Positions 26,574 through 35,679 of a DNA stretch of 64,000 nt are shown here, one piece after another; within the stretch, counting starts at the first letter, position 1, and every line of letters starts with the position of its first letter. The position numbers and the translations under genes were made by a program. Source of the stretch: Nodularia sp034931045 (GTDB taxonomy: Bacteria; Cyanobacteriota; Cyanobacteriia; Cyanobacteriales; Nostocaceae); contig NZ_JAYGHH010000001.1 of assembly GCF_034931045.1 (NCBI RefSeq), positions 62,001 to 126,000 of the forward strand. Reading direction: 5' to 3'. The notes beneath the pieces were generated by a model, which saw nothing but the letters and a program-made list of their open reading frames with translations, was not told the origin of the DNA and made no database searches.

Positions 26574-26900
26574 TTGAGTGCTGAGTTCTGAGTGCTGAGT
26601 TCTGAGTTCTGAGTGCTGAGTTCTGAGTGCTGAGTGCTGAGTGCTGAGTTCTGAGTTCTGAGTTCTGCCTGTTTTGACCCCATAGCATCTTACGGTTTGT
26701 TTACTTTTTCTCAGAGTTATATCAATTTGAAGCGATAATCCGACAGATACCAACCGGGAAACCAGGATAGGTCGGATTTTCTAAATTACGAATTACGAAT
26801 TACGAATTACGAATTACGAATTACGAATTACAAATTGGTATTTAATTCTTGCCCACTTATTCAACGCTTTCGACAAAGCATACGCCTAATACATCAATAC
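26574..26900. repeat. Two heptamer arrays between ado and aar
   Basis: An array of TGAGTTC/TGAGTGC units occupies about 26577-26666, immediately after the ado stop codon. A second array of about six GAATTAC units lies at 26786-26830. The rest shows no gene. The arrays separate the two alkane genes and may influence their joint transcription. Confidence 0.9.
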
Positions 26901-27938
26901 ATGTTTGGTCTAATTGGACATTTGACTAGTTTAGAACACGCTCAATCGGTAGCCAAAGAATTAGGTTATCCAGAATATGCCGATCAAGGGCTAGATTTTT
27001 GGTGCAGCGCCCCGCCGCAAATTGTCGATGAAATCACAGTTACCAGTGTGACTGGTCAGACAATTGAAGGACGGTATGTAGAATCTTGTTTTTTGCCGGA
27101 AATGTTAGCTAATCGCCGCATCAAGGCAGCAACAAGGAAAATTCTCAACGCTATGGCTCATGCTCAAAAGCATGGCATCAACATCACTGCTTTAGGGGGA
27201 TTCTCCTCAATTATTTTTGAGAACTTTAAATTGGAGCAGTTTAGCCAAGTCCGCAATATCAAACTAGAGTTTGAACGCTTCACCACAGGTAATACTCACA
27301 CGGCTTACATTATTTGTCGGCAAGTGGAACAAGCGTCAAAACAAATAGGAATTGATTTGTCGAAAGCGACTGTTGCTATATGTGGGGCAACTGGAGATAT
27401 TGGCAGCGCCGTTACACGCTGGCTAGATGCGAGAACAGATGTTAAGGAACTTTTGCTCATCGCCCGCAATCATGACCGTCTTCAAGACTTACAAGACGAA
27501 CTGGGGCGAGGAAAAATCATGGCTTTGGATGAAGCACTACCCGAAGCTGATATTGTAGTTTGGGTTGCCAGTATGCCCAAAAGCATGGAAATTGATTTTC
27601 AAGTCTTGAAGCGGCCTTGTTTGCTCATCGATGGTGGCTATCCTAAAAACTTAGCAACTAAAATTCAATATCCTGGTGTTCATGTGCTAAATGGTGGGAT
27701 TGTGGAACATTCCCTGGATATTGACTGGAAAATTATGAAAATAGTCAATATGGATGTGCCAGCCCGCCAGTTGTTTGCTTGTTTTGCCGAATCTATGCTG
27801 CTGGAATTTGAGAAGTTATACACGAACTTTTCTTGGGGGCGGAATCAGATTACCGTAGACAAAATGGAGCAGATTGGTCAAGCATCAATAAAACACGGAT
27901 TTAGACCCCTGCTAGTTGAGTCCTTAGTTGTAAACTAG
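26901..27938 (+). CDS. aar: Long-chain acyl-ACP reductase (aldehyde-forming)
   Basis: The protein has 345 residues from the ATG at 26901, chosen because MFGLIGHLTSLEHAQ is the usual start; upstream in-frame codons run into the repeat array. It reduces acyl-ACP to fatty aldehyde with NADPH. The Rossmann motif ATVAICGATGDIGSAV lies near residue 155, and the conserved Cys in LFACFAE corresponds to the thioester-forming residue. It is followed by accA after about 90 bases, linking alkane synthesis to fatty acid supply. Confidence 0.96.
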   Translation: MFGLIGHLTSLEHAQSVAKELGYPEYADQGLDFWCSAPPQIVDEITVTSVTGQTIEGRYVESCFLPEMLANRRIKAATRKILNAMAHAQKHGINITALGGFSSIIFENFKLEQFSQVRNIKLEFERFTTGNTHTAYIICRQVEQASKQIGIDLSKATVAICGATGDIGSAVTRWLDARTDVKELLLIARNHDRLQDLQDELGRGKIMALDEALPEADIVVWVASMPKSMEIDFQVLKRPCLLIDGGYPKNLATKIQYPGVHVLNGGIVEHSLDIDWKIMKIVNMDVPARQLFACFAESMLLEFEKLYTNFSWGRNQITVDKMEQIGQASIKHGFRPLLVESLVVN

Positions 27939-28027
27939 TGACTTATAAGTAAATTACAGCCCATAGTTCATGCTGCCCTACATCCCCAACTTAAATAACT
28001 CCACACTCAACACTCTTAACTTGTACG

Positions 28028-29008
28028 ATGGCAACTACCGAGCGCAAACCACTACTGTTAGATTTTGAAAAGCCACTAGCAGAACTGGCAAACCGGATTG
28101 ATCAGATTCGGCAACTTGCAGAAGAAAATGGCGTTGATGTTTCTGGTGAAATCCGCAAACTAGAAACACGGGCTATGCAACTACGGGAGGAAATTTTCAG
28201 TAATTTATCACCGTCTCAGCGTCTGCAAGTAGCTCGTCATCCTCGTCGCCCTAGTACTCTTGATTACATTCAGTCCATTAGTGATGAATGGATGGAGTTG
28301 CATGGCGATCGCTGCGGTGGTGATGATCCAGCCCTAGTTGGTGGTGTAGGTCGTTTGGGCGGGCAACCAGTGGTAATGTTAGGTCATCAAAAAGGCCGTG
28401 ACACCAAAGATAATGTCGCCCGTAACTTCGGTATGGCTTCCCCTGGTGGTTATCGTAAAGCTTTACGCTTGATGGAACACGCCAATAAGTTTGGAATGCC
28501 GATATTAACTTTTATCGACACCCCTGGCGCTTGGGCAGGCATAGAAGCCGAACATCAAGGACAAGGGGAAGCGATCGCCTACAATTTACGGGAAATGTTT
28601 TGCTTTGATGTGCCAATTATCTGCACAGTCATTGGCGAAGGTGGTTCTGGTGGCGCTTTAGGTATTGGCGTAGGCGATCGCCTCATGATGTTTGAACACG
28701 CCGTTTATACTGTCGCGACCCCCGAAGCCTGTGCCGCCATTCTGTGGAAAGATGCTACAAAATCTCCCCAAGCAGCTGTGGCTCTCAAAATAATTTCCCA
28801 CGACCTGAAAAACTTAGGCATTATCGACGAGATATTATCTGAACCCACTGGTGGCGCTCATTCCGACCCACTAAAAGCCGCTACAACTCTGAAACAAAGC
28901 CTGTTAGATAACTTAGAAAAACTCAATCGGTTAACATCTCAAGAACGTCGGCAACTACGCTATGAAAAATTCCGCAAAATTGGTGTTTTTACTGAAGTTG
29001 CCCACTGA
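28028..29008 (+). CDS. accA: Acetyl-CoA carboxylase carboxyltransferase subunit alpha
   Basis: The protein has 326 residues. AccA with AccD transfers the carboxyl group from biotin to acetyl-CoA to give malonyl-CoA, the first step of fatty acid synthesis. Visible features include the LDYIQSISDEWMELHGDR segment, LGHQKGRDTKDN, the crotonase-type oxyanion element IDTPGAWAG and GEGGSGGALGIGVGDR. It lies directly after aar, a gene order shared by many cyanobacteria, and ends at a terminator at 29054. Confidence 0.97.
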   Translation: MATTERKPLLLDFEKPLAELANRIDQIRQLAEENGVDVSGEIRKLETRAMQLREEIFSNLSPSQRLQVARHPRRPSTLDYIQSISDEWMELHGDRCGGDDPALVGGVGRLGGQPVVMLGHQKGRDTKDNVARNFGMASPGGYRKALRLMEHANKFGMPILTFIDTPGAWAGIEAEHQGQGEAIAYNLREMFCFDVPIICTVIGEGGSGGALGIGVGDRLMMFEHAVYTVATPEACAAILWKDATKSPQAAVALKIISHDLKNLGIIDEILSEPTGGAHSDPLKAATTLKQSLLDNLEKLNRLTSQERRQLRYEKFRKIGVFTEVAH

Positions 29009-29053
29009 TACTACGAGAAAATAACTGCTTTACTCATCAGCAATGTTATAATG

Positions 29054-29105
29054 CCTATGGCTACTTAAAGATTTTTAACAATCTCAACGGCCATAGGTTT
29101 TTGTA
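29054..29105 (+). terminator. Intrinsic terminator after accA
   Basis: CCTATGGC (29054-29061) pairs with GCCATAGG (29090-29097), giving an 8-base-pair stem with a loop of about 28 bases, followed by TTTTTG. Position 46 bases after accA supports termination. The long loop makes it a weaker call. Confidence 0.6.
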
Positions 29106-29382
29106 TTTTAAGCAAATCAACTTGATTTGATCAGTGATTTGCCTGTTATTCAGTAATCACATTTAAATCTATGACATAATTTCCCAGTTAAACATTTGTT
29201 ATCCTGACTGGGAACACACCTGACGGGAAAAAATACCCACGCTGACGGAAAAAAATAGCAGTTAGTTATCAACCAGAAATCATCGGAAATTCAGGTTAGT
29301 TAAATTTAACCAATCCGCAAGATTTGGGTAATTGGCTGGTGGAAAAAAGCTTTCAGAACTGCCAAAAAAAATTGGAGACAGC
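29106..29382. other. Spacer between accA terminator and SDR gene
   Basis: No gene or clear regulatory element is seen apart from repeated GACGG-AAAAAA motifs near 29222-29255. Confidence 0.45.
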
Positions 29383-30105
29383 ATGAGTCTTGATCAACGA
29401 CGCGCCCTAATTACTGGGGCCAGTAGTGGAATTGGCAAAGCAACGGCTTTAGCATTTGCCAAGGCGGGAATTGATGTCGCCTTAGTCAGCCGTTCTTTGG
29501 ATAAGTTGGAGACAGTAGCAGAAGCAGCCAGGCATACAGGAGTAACCGCCAAAGCTTATGTTGTTGATCTTGCTAATGTAACTCAAGTAAAAACCAAAAT
29601 CCAAGCGATCGCCCTTGACTTTGGGGGCATAGATATCTTAGTAAATAATGCTGGCATAGCATACACAGGCAACTTAAACGAAACCCCCTTAGAAGATTGG
29701 CAGCAAGTCATAAACTTGAACCTTACCAGCGTCTTTGAGTGCAGCATGGCCATATTGCCAGGAATGAGACAAACGAAACAAGGCATGATTATTAACGTTG
29801 CCTCCGTCGCTGCTAAACAAGCTTTTCCCGGTTGGGGAGCTTATTGCGTTAGTAAAGCCGGCTTACTAGCTCTGACTCAAACCTTGGCACAAGAAGAACG
29901 TGCCAATGGTATTCGCGTAACCGCAATTTGCCCTGGTTCCGTTAACACTGAATTGTGGGATACAGAAACCGTCCATGCCGATTTTGACCGTTCCAAAATG
30001 TTAACGCCAGAAGTTGTTGCCCAATCAATTCTCTACACAGCCTTACTACCACAGCAAGCTGTCATTGAAGAATTGACCCTCATATCCAGCGCTGGAACTT
30101 TTTAG
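29383..30105 (+). CDS. Short-chain dehydrogenase/reductase (FabG-like)
   Basis: The protein has 240 residues from the ATG at 29383, which precedes MSLDQRRALITGASSGIGKATA; the longer frame from 29332 adds a stretch with no homology feel. Classical SDR motifs are TGASSGIG (cofactor), NNAGIA, catalytic Ser in NVASVAAK, and Tyr-X3-Lys in YCVSKAG. The reaction is an NAD(P)-linked oxidation or reduction; substrate unknown. Its position after the alkane genes and accA is commonly seen in cyanobacteria and suggests lipid metabolism, by inference. Confidence 0.9.
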   Translation: MSLDQRRALITGASSGIGKATALAFAKAGIDVALVSRSLDKLETVAEAARHTGVTAKAYVVDLANVTQVKTKIQAIALDFGGIDILVNNAGIAYTGNLNETPLEDWQQVINLNLTSVFECSMAILPGMRQTKQGMIINVASVAAKQAFPGWGAYCVSKAGLLALTQTLAQEERANGIRVTAICPGSVNTELWDTETVHADFDRSKMLTPEVVAQSILYTALLPQQAVIEELTLISSAGTF

Positions 30106-30317
30106 ATGACTGAGTTCTGAGTGGGTAGGAGTGGGTTTAAGTAATGAGTCTGTGGTTCATCGAAATCTTTACTAAACCCGCCTGTATAGAAGTGCTGAAT
30201 GCTGAGTATTTATTTAACTCTGATGCACCTGATGTGTGTGAGCGGAACGTCGCTCGGAAAATAGATATTCTCCATCAGCACCGTTAATAATTCAAACCTT
30301 AATCAAGTAATTACATC

Positions 30318-31025
30318 ATGACTATTGCTAATTCCAACGGTTCCAATCGCGCAAAATCTCCTCTAAGCCCCGATTTAGTAGAAGCTATCAGCCCCAAACC
30401 CGACCGCAACACCCACAACGGACGACAACCAGATTTGCACCAACCATCAAGCGAAGAAATGGAATCAATGATGGATGGTGTAAGAGCGCTAATAGTAGGA
30501 GTTGGAGAAGATCCCGAAAGAGAAGGACTGCTGAAAACACCCAAACGTGTAGCAGAAGCCATGCAGTTTCTCACCAGTGGCTACAACCAATCTCTAGAAA
30601 AACTCCTGAACGATGCCATCTTTGATGAAGGACATAACGAGATGGTATTAGTCCGGGATATTAACTTCTTTAGCCTCTGCGAACACCATATGTTACCTTT
30701 TATGGGTAAAGCACACGTTGCTTATATCCCCAACCAAAAAGTTGTCGGGTTAAGTAAACTTGCCCGCATCGTCGAAATGTATTCTCGCCGTTTACAAGTC
30801 CAGGAAAGATTAACCCGTCAAATAGCCGACGCAATTCAGACTATTCTTGAACCTCAAGGTGTGGCAGTGGTAATGGAAGCTACTCATATGTGCATGGCAA
30901 TGCGGGGTGTGCAAAAACCCGGTTCTTGGACTGTTACCAGTGCAATGGTTGGCGCATTTGACGAACAACAAAAAACTCGTGAAGAATTCTTTAACTTAAT
31001 CCGTCATCAGCCGTCATTCTTTTAG
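30318..31025 (+). CDS. folE: GTP cyclohydrolase I
   Basis: The protein has 235 residues. FolE converts GTP to dihydroneopterin triphosphate, the first step of folate and pterin synthesis. The zinc-binding segment CEHHMLPFMGKAHVAYIP and the C-terminal EATHMCMAMRGVQKPGSWT are clear. The first 45 residues are low-complexity polar sequence, longer than in E. coli but usual in cyanobacteria. It follows the SDR gene on the same strand after about 210 bases and is convergent with trpF. Confidence 0.96.
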   Translation: MTIANSNGSNRAKSPLSPDLVEAISPKPDRNTHNGRQPDLHQPSSEEMESMMDGVRALIVGVGEDPEREGLLKTPKRVAEAMQFLTSGYNQSLEKLLNDAIFDEGHNEMVLVRDINFFSLCEHHMLPFMGKAHVAYIPNQKVVGLSKLARIVEMYSRRLQVQERLTRQIADAIQTILEPQGVAVVMEATHMCMAMRGVQKPGSWTVTSAMVGAFDEQQKTREEFFNLIRHQPSFF

Positions 31026-31124
31026 GGAATAGGGAATGGGGATTTGGGAATGGGAATTGGGGAATCTGAATTTTCTCCCCTGCACCCAGCCCCCTGCCCC
31101 TCTGCCTCTTCTGTAAACCCGCCT

Positions 31125-31754
31125 CTACCTACTCCCTAACTTCTCAAATAGCAGTGCTACTTTATTTAAATCCTTATCCCCTGGTTGAAGTTCTACACCG
31201 CTAGATAAATCTATCCCGTCTGGTTTGACTTGATTTAAGGCAATTACGACATTATCTGGTGTTAGTCCCCCAGCTAATAACCAAGGACAACTGGGTTTAA
31301 ACTGCTGTAGCATTTGCCAATCTAAAGTTTGTCCTGTACCTCCCAACTGTTGGGGATGATAGGCATCAAGTAGTAATGTATCTATATATTTGGTGTAATT
31401 CGAGGCTTGATTCAGATGTTCAAGACTGCGAACTCTCAAAGCTTTGAGAATTTCTACATTTGGGAGACTTTGACGTAATAGTGAGCAAAATTCCGGTGAT
31501 TCGTCTCCATGTAACTGGACACCAGTCAATCCAGAATCCATAACTATTTGGCTAATTTCAGAAATGCTAGTATTGGCAAAAACTCCGATTCTGTCAATAT
31601 TTTTAGGTAATTCCACCACTGCTGCCCGAATTTGCTGCGAGGTAACGTAGCGGGGTGAGGTGGGGACACATATAAATCCTAATGCAGTCGCGCCCAGATT
31701 GGCGATCGCTACAGACTGTTTTGGTTGAGTAATGCCGCAAATTTTAACCCGCAT
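31125..31754 (-). CDS. trpF: Phosphoribosylanthranilate isomerase
   Basis: The protein has 209 residues with the TrpF TIM-barrel signature. The catalytic Cys is in VKICGITQ near the start, the catalytic Asp is in LLLDAYHPQQLGGTGQ, and phosphate-binding segments are LAGGLTPDNV and GIDLSSGVE. The enzyme performs the Amadori rearrangement in tryptophan synthesis. No other trp genes are nearby, as is usual in cyanobacteria where they are scattered. It is divergent from psaK. Confidence 0.95.
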   Translation of the reverse strand: MRVKICGITQPKQSVAIANLGATALGFICVPTSPRYVTSQQIRAAVVELPKNIDRIGVFANTSISEISQIVMDSGLTGVQLHGDESPEFCSLLRQSLPNVEILKALRVRSLEHLNQASNYTKYIDTLLLDAYHPQQLGGTGQTLDWQMLQQFKPSCPWLLAGGLTPDNVVIALNQVKPDGIDLSSGVELQPGDKDLNKVALLFEKLGSR

Positions 31755-31829
31755 ATAAATTTTAGATATTGGTAACTAAAAAAAGATCGAAAATTTCCTA
31801 ATAATTTTCGGTTGTTTGCTGTGGAACTT

Positions 31830-31835
31830 TATAAT
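31830..31835 (+). promoter_or_regulatory. Candidate -10 box for psaK
   Basis: A perfect TATAAT sits 43 bases before the psaK start codon. No strong -35 hexamer is found at the standard distance. AGGAG at 31865-31869 gives a ribosome-binding site 8 bases before the TTG start. Confidence 0.5.
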
Positions 31836-31877
31836 CTTGGAGGAATACATTAATTTTGTCATTTAGGAGATACCAGT

Positions 31878-32126
31878 TTGTTTTCAACATTATTAGCCGC
31901 CGCATCTGTTCCCGTGACACCCGAATGGACTCCCACAGTAGGGATCATTATTAGCGTCAGCAGCTTGATAGTTCTTTTGCTATCTCTCAAAATTCAGTAT
32001 CCTCAAGTCGGCCCCAAGTTGCCTATCCTGCCCATCAGCATTCCCGCCTTTATCGGTGCGATGGCTTTCGGTCATGTAATCGGCATTGGTATTGTTTTAG
32101 GACTGACTAATATCGGTCGTCTCTAG
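31878..32126 (+). CDS. psaK: Photosystem I subunit PsaK
   Basis: The protein has 82 residues with a TTG start supported by AGGAG 8 bases upstream. PsaK is a two-helix peripheral subunit of photosystem I that coordinates chlorophyll at the edge of the complex. The first helix is TVGIIISVSSLIVLLLSL, the loop KIQYPQVGPKLP is positively charged, and the second helix ends FGHVIGIGIVLGLTNIGRL with the chlorophyll-ligand region. A second, more divergent psaK lies 285 bases downstream. Confidence 0.92.
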   Translation: MFSTLLAAASVPVTPEWTPTVGIIISVSSLIVLLLSLKIQYPQVGPKLPILPISIPAFIGAMAFGHVIGIGIVLGLTNIGRL

Positions 32127-32410
32127 GTTTGAGAACTTAGGGAGTGGGGAGAAGAGGAACGGGGGCAGGGTGCAGGGTGCAGGGGGGAAAATTCAGATTC
32201 CCCAATTCCCAGTCCCTAATCCCCAATCCCTATTCCCCTGCAATGAAACTATTGAATTTAGCATGATCAGATTTTGTTGTAATCACTCCGACAGAAGACA
32301 GAGAAACTAACCTTCCCTTTGAGGGAGGATTCGGTAACTTCATCAAGCGGAGTATTTACATGGTGAAGAAATGACAGCTAAATCAGTTTGTTCATGCAGG
32401 AGCAAGAACC

Positions 32411-32695
32411 ATGATCTCATTCTCGTCAATGTTATTAGCAGTCCAAGTGACTGTTCCCAATACCGGCACTACATGGAATTGGATTGGCACTTTGATTATT
32501 ATTGGCAGTTGTTTATTATGCCTTTTGATTATTCCCCGCACCATTAGCTATCCCCATGTTGGGAATAAAATGCCTTTACCCTTTCCAGGACTGTTTAATA
32601 ATCCTAGCGTCGGTTCATTCCTGGCGGCGATGAGTGCTGGTCATTTGATTGGTATCGGTGCTGTTTTGGGATTGGCTAATCTCGGCATTATTTGA
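32411..32695 (+). CDS. psaK2: Second PsaK-like photosystem I subunit
   Basis: The protein has 94 residues with the same two-helix plan as the upstream PsaK. The first helix is WIGTLIIIGSCLLCLLII, the loop SYPHVGNKMPLPFPGLF, and the second helix FLAAMSAGHLIGIGAVLGLANLGII. The loop and N-terminus differ enough to suggest a distinct isoform. In other cyanobacteria a second psaK is induced by high light or stress and attaches phycobilisomes or IsiA to photosystem I, so such a role here is inference. The numbering of the gene symbol is provisional. Confidence 0.85.
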   Translation: MISFSSMLLAVQVTVPNTGTTWNWIGTLIIIGSCLLCLLIIPRTISYPHVGNKMPLPFPGLFNNPSVGSFLAAMSAGHLIGIGAVLGLANLGII

Positions 32696-32888
32696 CGGCG
32701 GAAATCCCCACCCTCAGCTATTTGTACTGGGGGTCAGGAATATGTCAACCTAGAAGTTAGGGCATCTGATTATTTTAGATTGGAGATGGGGATTGTGCCA
32801 TTTATAGCGGCAAACCTGATAAATGTAATTTTTATGGATAAAAATATCAATTTATAGAATTAATTTCTGCAAATACTAGGACAATATA

Positions 32889-34085
32889 ATGCAATCAAAT
32901 TGGAGAATTGGGTCATTATTTGGAATACCACTATTTTTAGACCCATTGTGGTTTGTGATTTTAGGGCTGGCTACGCTTAATTTTGGCATAGCTTACCAGG
33001 AATGGGGTACTGCCATTGGTTGGAGTGCGGGAATGGTGATGGCACTGCTGCTGTTTGGTTCAGTATTGTTACACGAATTAGGTCATAGTTTGGCAGCGCG
33101 ATCGCAAGGCATTAAAGTTAACTCAATTACTCTGTTTATGTTTGGCGGGATTGCGGCTATTGAAGAAGAATCAAAAACACCGGGAAAAGCCTTTCAAGTC
33201 GCCATCGCTGGACCTTTAGTAAGTATTGCCCTGTTTTTGCTATTTAGCCTAACTACTAATATCACGCCCGCATCTAGCCCCCTCACAGCAATGGTTACAG
33301 ATTTGGCGAGAATTAATTTAGTTGTCGCCCTATTTAACCTGATTCCCGGTTTACCACTAGATGGGGGACAAGTTTTAAAAGCTGCCCTCTGGAAAATTTC
33401 AGGGAACCGCTTTCAAGCTGTACACTGGGCTGCGAGGTCTGGGCAAATTTTAGGTTATAGTGCGATCGCTTTAGGATTAGCTGTAGATTTCTTCACCAGA
33501 GAGTTAATTACTGGTTTATGGATTGCTTTAATCGGTTGGTTTGCTGTACGTAATGCTAACAGCTATGACCGCGTTACCACATTACAAGAAACATTACTAA
33601 AAGTAGTAGCCAGCGATGCCATGACCCGTGATTTTCGCGTAGTCGATGCTGACCAAACTTTGCGGGCTTTTGCCGATTTCTACCTATTGGACACCAACGC
33701 GCCAAGTGTTTATTTTGCTGTGTCTGATGGGCGTTACCGGGGTATGGTTTCCATTGACGATTTACGCTTAGTAGAAAGAAGCGAATGGGAAAACCGAACT
33801 CTACAAAGTATTGTGCATCCTTTAACAGAAATTCCCTCTGTACCTGAATCTATTTCTTTAGCTGAGGTCATTAACAAGCTAGAAAATGAGAAATTACCTC
33901 GAATTACTGTCCTTTCACCTGCTGGTACAGTAGCGGGTGTAATTGACCGAGGGGATATTGTTCGGGAATTAGCCCAAAAGTTAAATCTACGCATTACCGA
34001 TGAGGAAATTAAGCGGATTAAAGAAGAAGGTAGTTATCCGCCAGGGTTGCAACTGGGGACAATTGCGAAATCAGCTACAAATTAA
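32889..34085 (+). CDS. Site-2 protease (M50B) with C-terminal CBS pair
   Basis: The protein has 398 residues. The zinc protease motif HELGH is near residue 62 in a membrane helix (SVLLHELGHSLAA), and the third ligand motif NLIPGLPLDGGQ is near residue 155. After about five helices, two CBS domains follow (about 245-370; DAMTRDFRVVDADQTL, GMVSIDDLRL, GVIDRGDIVREL). CBS pairs bind adenine nucleotides. These SpoIVFB-like intramembrane proteases release membrane-tethered regulators such as anti-sigma factors. The substrate is unknown. Confidence 0.92.
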   Translation: MQSNWRIGSLFGIPLFLDPLWFVILGLATLNFGIAYQEWGTAIGWSAGMVMALLLFGSVLLHELGHSLAARSQGIKVNSITLFMFGGIAAIEEESKTPGKAFQVAIAGPLVSIALFLLFSLTTNITPASSPLTAMVTDLARINLVVALFNLIPGLPLDGGQVLKAALWKISGNRFQAVHWAARSGQILGYSAIALGLAVDFFTRELITGLWIALIGWFAVRNANSYDRVTTLQETLLKVVASDAMTRDFRVVDADQTLRAFADFYLLDTNAPSVYFAVSDGRYRGMVSIDDLRLVERSEWENRTLQSIVHPLTEIPSVPESISLAEVINKLENEKLPRITVLSPAGTVAGVIDRGDIVRELAQKLNLRITDEEIKRIKEEGSYPPGLQLGTIAKSATN

Positions 34086-34194
34086 AAAGTTTGTAGTTCA
34101 AAAGAGACAGAGGGAAACAGGAACAGGTGTTAATTAACGTGAGTTCGACTTGACAGATATTTTTGAGATGGTGGGCTGATGCACAATACGAATG

Positions 34195-35223
34195 TCACAC
34201 CATTTGCCATGTCATTTCCTGCCCCGCCCCCAAAGGTACAAGCCCAGATTCCATAAATGGAACTTGATCAGGAACGCGCCAAGTCGTTTTGGACAAGGTA
34301 ATTCGCTCGGTATTACGCGGCAGTTGATAAAAATCTGGGCCATAGAAGCTAGCGAACGCCTCCAGTTGATCCAGGGCTTTCACGCTTTCAAATGCTGCGG
34401 CATACAACTCAAGGGCGTGCAGAGCCGAAAAGCATCCCGCGCAGCCACAGGAACTTTCTTTGCTGGTGCGGGTATGGGGAGCGCTATCAGTACCTAGAAA
34501 AAACTTCGGATTCCCCGATGTTGCCGCTTGCAACAAAGCCTGACGATGCTCCTCCCGTTTCAAAATGGGCAGGCAATAAAAATGGGGGCGAAGGCCGCCT
34601 TTGAACATGGCATTACGGTTAAACAACAAATGTTGTGGCGTAATTGTGGCTGCGATGGTGTTGGCAGACAGGACATACTGCACCGCATCGGAGGTGGTGA
34701 TATGCTCAAGCACCACCCGCAGGTTGGGAAATCGCTGCTTGAGGGGGATTAAATGTCGCTCGATAAATACCTTCTCGCGATCAAATGTATCAACATCGTT
34801 ATCGGTCACTTCCCCGTGCAGTAATAACGGTATGTCCACCTGCTGCATCGCTTCAAAGACGCGATCGCACTTCCGAATATCCGTCACACCGGAGTCGGAG
34901 TTGGTCGTTGCACCGGCTGGGTAGTACTTGACCGCTTTGATAAACTGGGATTCTTTCGCCCGGAGAATCTCGTCGGGGCTGGTGTTGTCGGTGAGGTAGA
35001 GGGTCATCAATGGCTCAAACTGTTGCCCCTCTGGAATGGCGGCGAGGATGCGATCGCGATAGGCCGCCGCATCTGCCACCGAGCGGATAGGGGGCTTCAA
35101 GTTCGGCATGATGATCGCGCGGGCAAACTGACGCACCGTGTAGGGCAGAACCGTTTTCAGTGCTGCACCGTCGCGGAGATGCAGATGCCAATCGTCAGGT
35201 CGGGTGATGGTAAGCTTTTGCAT
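34195..35223 (-). CDS. pyrC: Dihydroorotase, class II (PyrC, proteobacterial type)
   Basis: The protein has 342 residues from the ATG at 35223 (MQKLTITRPDDWHLHLRDG); 22 more in-frame upstream codons have no family match. It closes carbamoyl aspartate to dihydroorotate in pyrimidine synthesis. Metal-binding HLHLRDG, the carboxylated Lys in FIKAVKYYPAGATTNSDSG, His in LLLHGEVTD and VVLEHITT, and catalytic Asp in FLGTDSAPH are present. The sequence is visibly richer in GC than both flanks, which suggests horizontal transfer, though HIP1 octamers within it show long residence. Confidence 0.96.
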   Translation of the reverse strand: MQKLTITRPDDWHLHLRDGAALKTVLPYTVRQFARAIIMPNLKPPIRSVADAAAYRDRILAAIPEGQQFEPLMTLYLTDNTSPDEILRAKESQFIKAVKYYPAGATTNSDSGVTDIRKCDRVFEAMQQVDIPLLLHGEVTDNDVDTFDREKVFIERHLIPLKQRFPNLRVVLEHITTSDAVQYVLSANTIAATITPQHLLFNRNAMFKGGLRPHFYCLPILKREEHRQALLQAATSGNPKFFLGTDSAPHTRTSKESSCGCAGCFSALHALELYAAAFESVKALDQLEAFASFYGPDFYQLPRNTERITLSKTTWRVPDQVPFMESGLVPLGAGQEMTWQMV

Positions 35224-35679
35224 CTTTTCATTATAAAACGGCAGGAACTCATGTTCAGGATGATCATCTGTAAACATTTTAGTGAACAACAGTATTTGAC
35301 ACTGGAGATATTGTTGTTATTAATACAAGCTTATCGTCAAATAAAACTGTCAAAATTGGCAAGTTTATTTCCACAATCAATTACATCTGAAAGCCGGAAA
35401 CGCAATCTACTGATAAAATATTGGATTAGACAATCGTTAACACCAAAGCACCTGAACTGTTCCCTGCCTCCACGACAAAACTTTTATGTCTAACGGCACG
35501 CTACGCGAACAGCAAACCCTAAGAATATCCCGTCGTTTTGAGAGCAGGGGGCAGGGAGCGGGGAGCGGGGAGCGGGGAGAGGAAAGGTCATTTTAGTTGC
35601 AGAAATTTGGATCATTTTTTAGTTGGAACACTCTAAGTGGAAGTTTAAAAGAATTTCTAACTCCCCCCTGCTTCTTCGC
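35224..35679. other. Intergenic region with a GGGGAGC heptamer run
   Basis: Divergence to AT-rich sequence occurs right at the pyrC start. A GCTACGCGAAC-type repeat lies near 35501 and a short run of GGGGAGC heptamers at about 35553-35580. No gene is seen. Confidence 0.55.

Noticed and set aside
34528..34924. Plus-strand open frames opposite pyrC
   Set aside because: They are shadows of a GC-rich gene on the minus strand and show no ribosome-binding sites or protein-like order.
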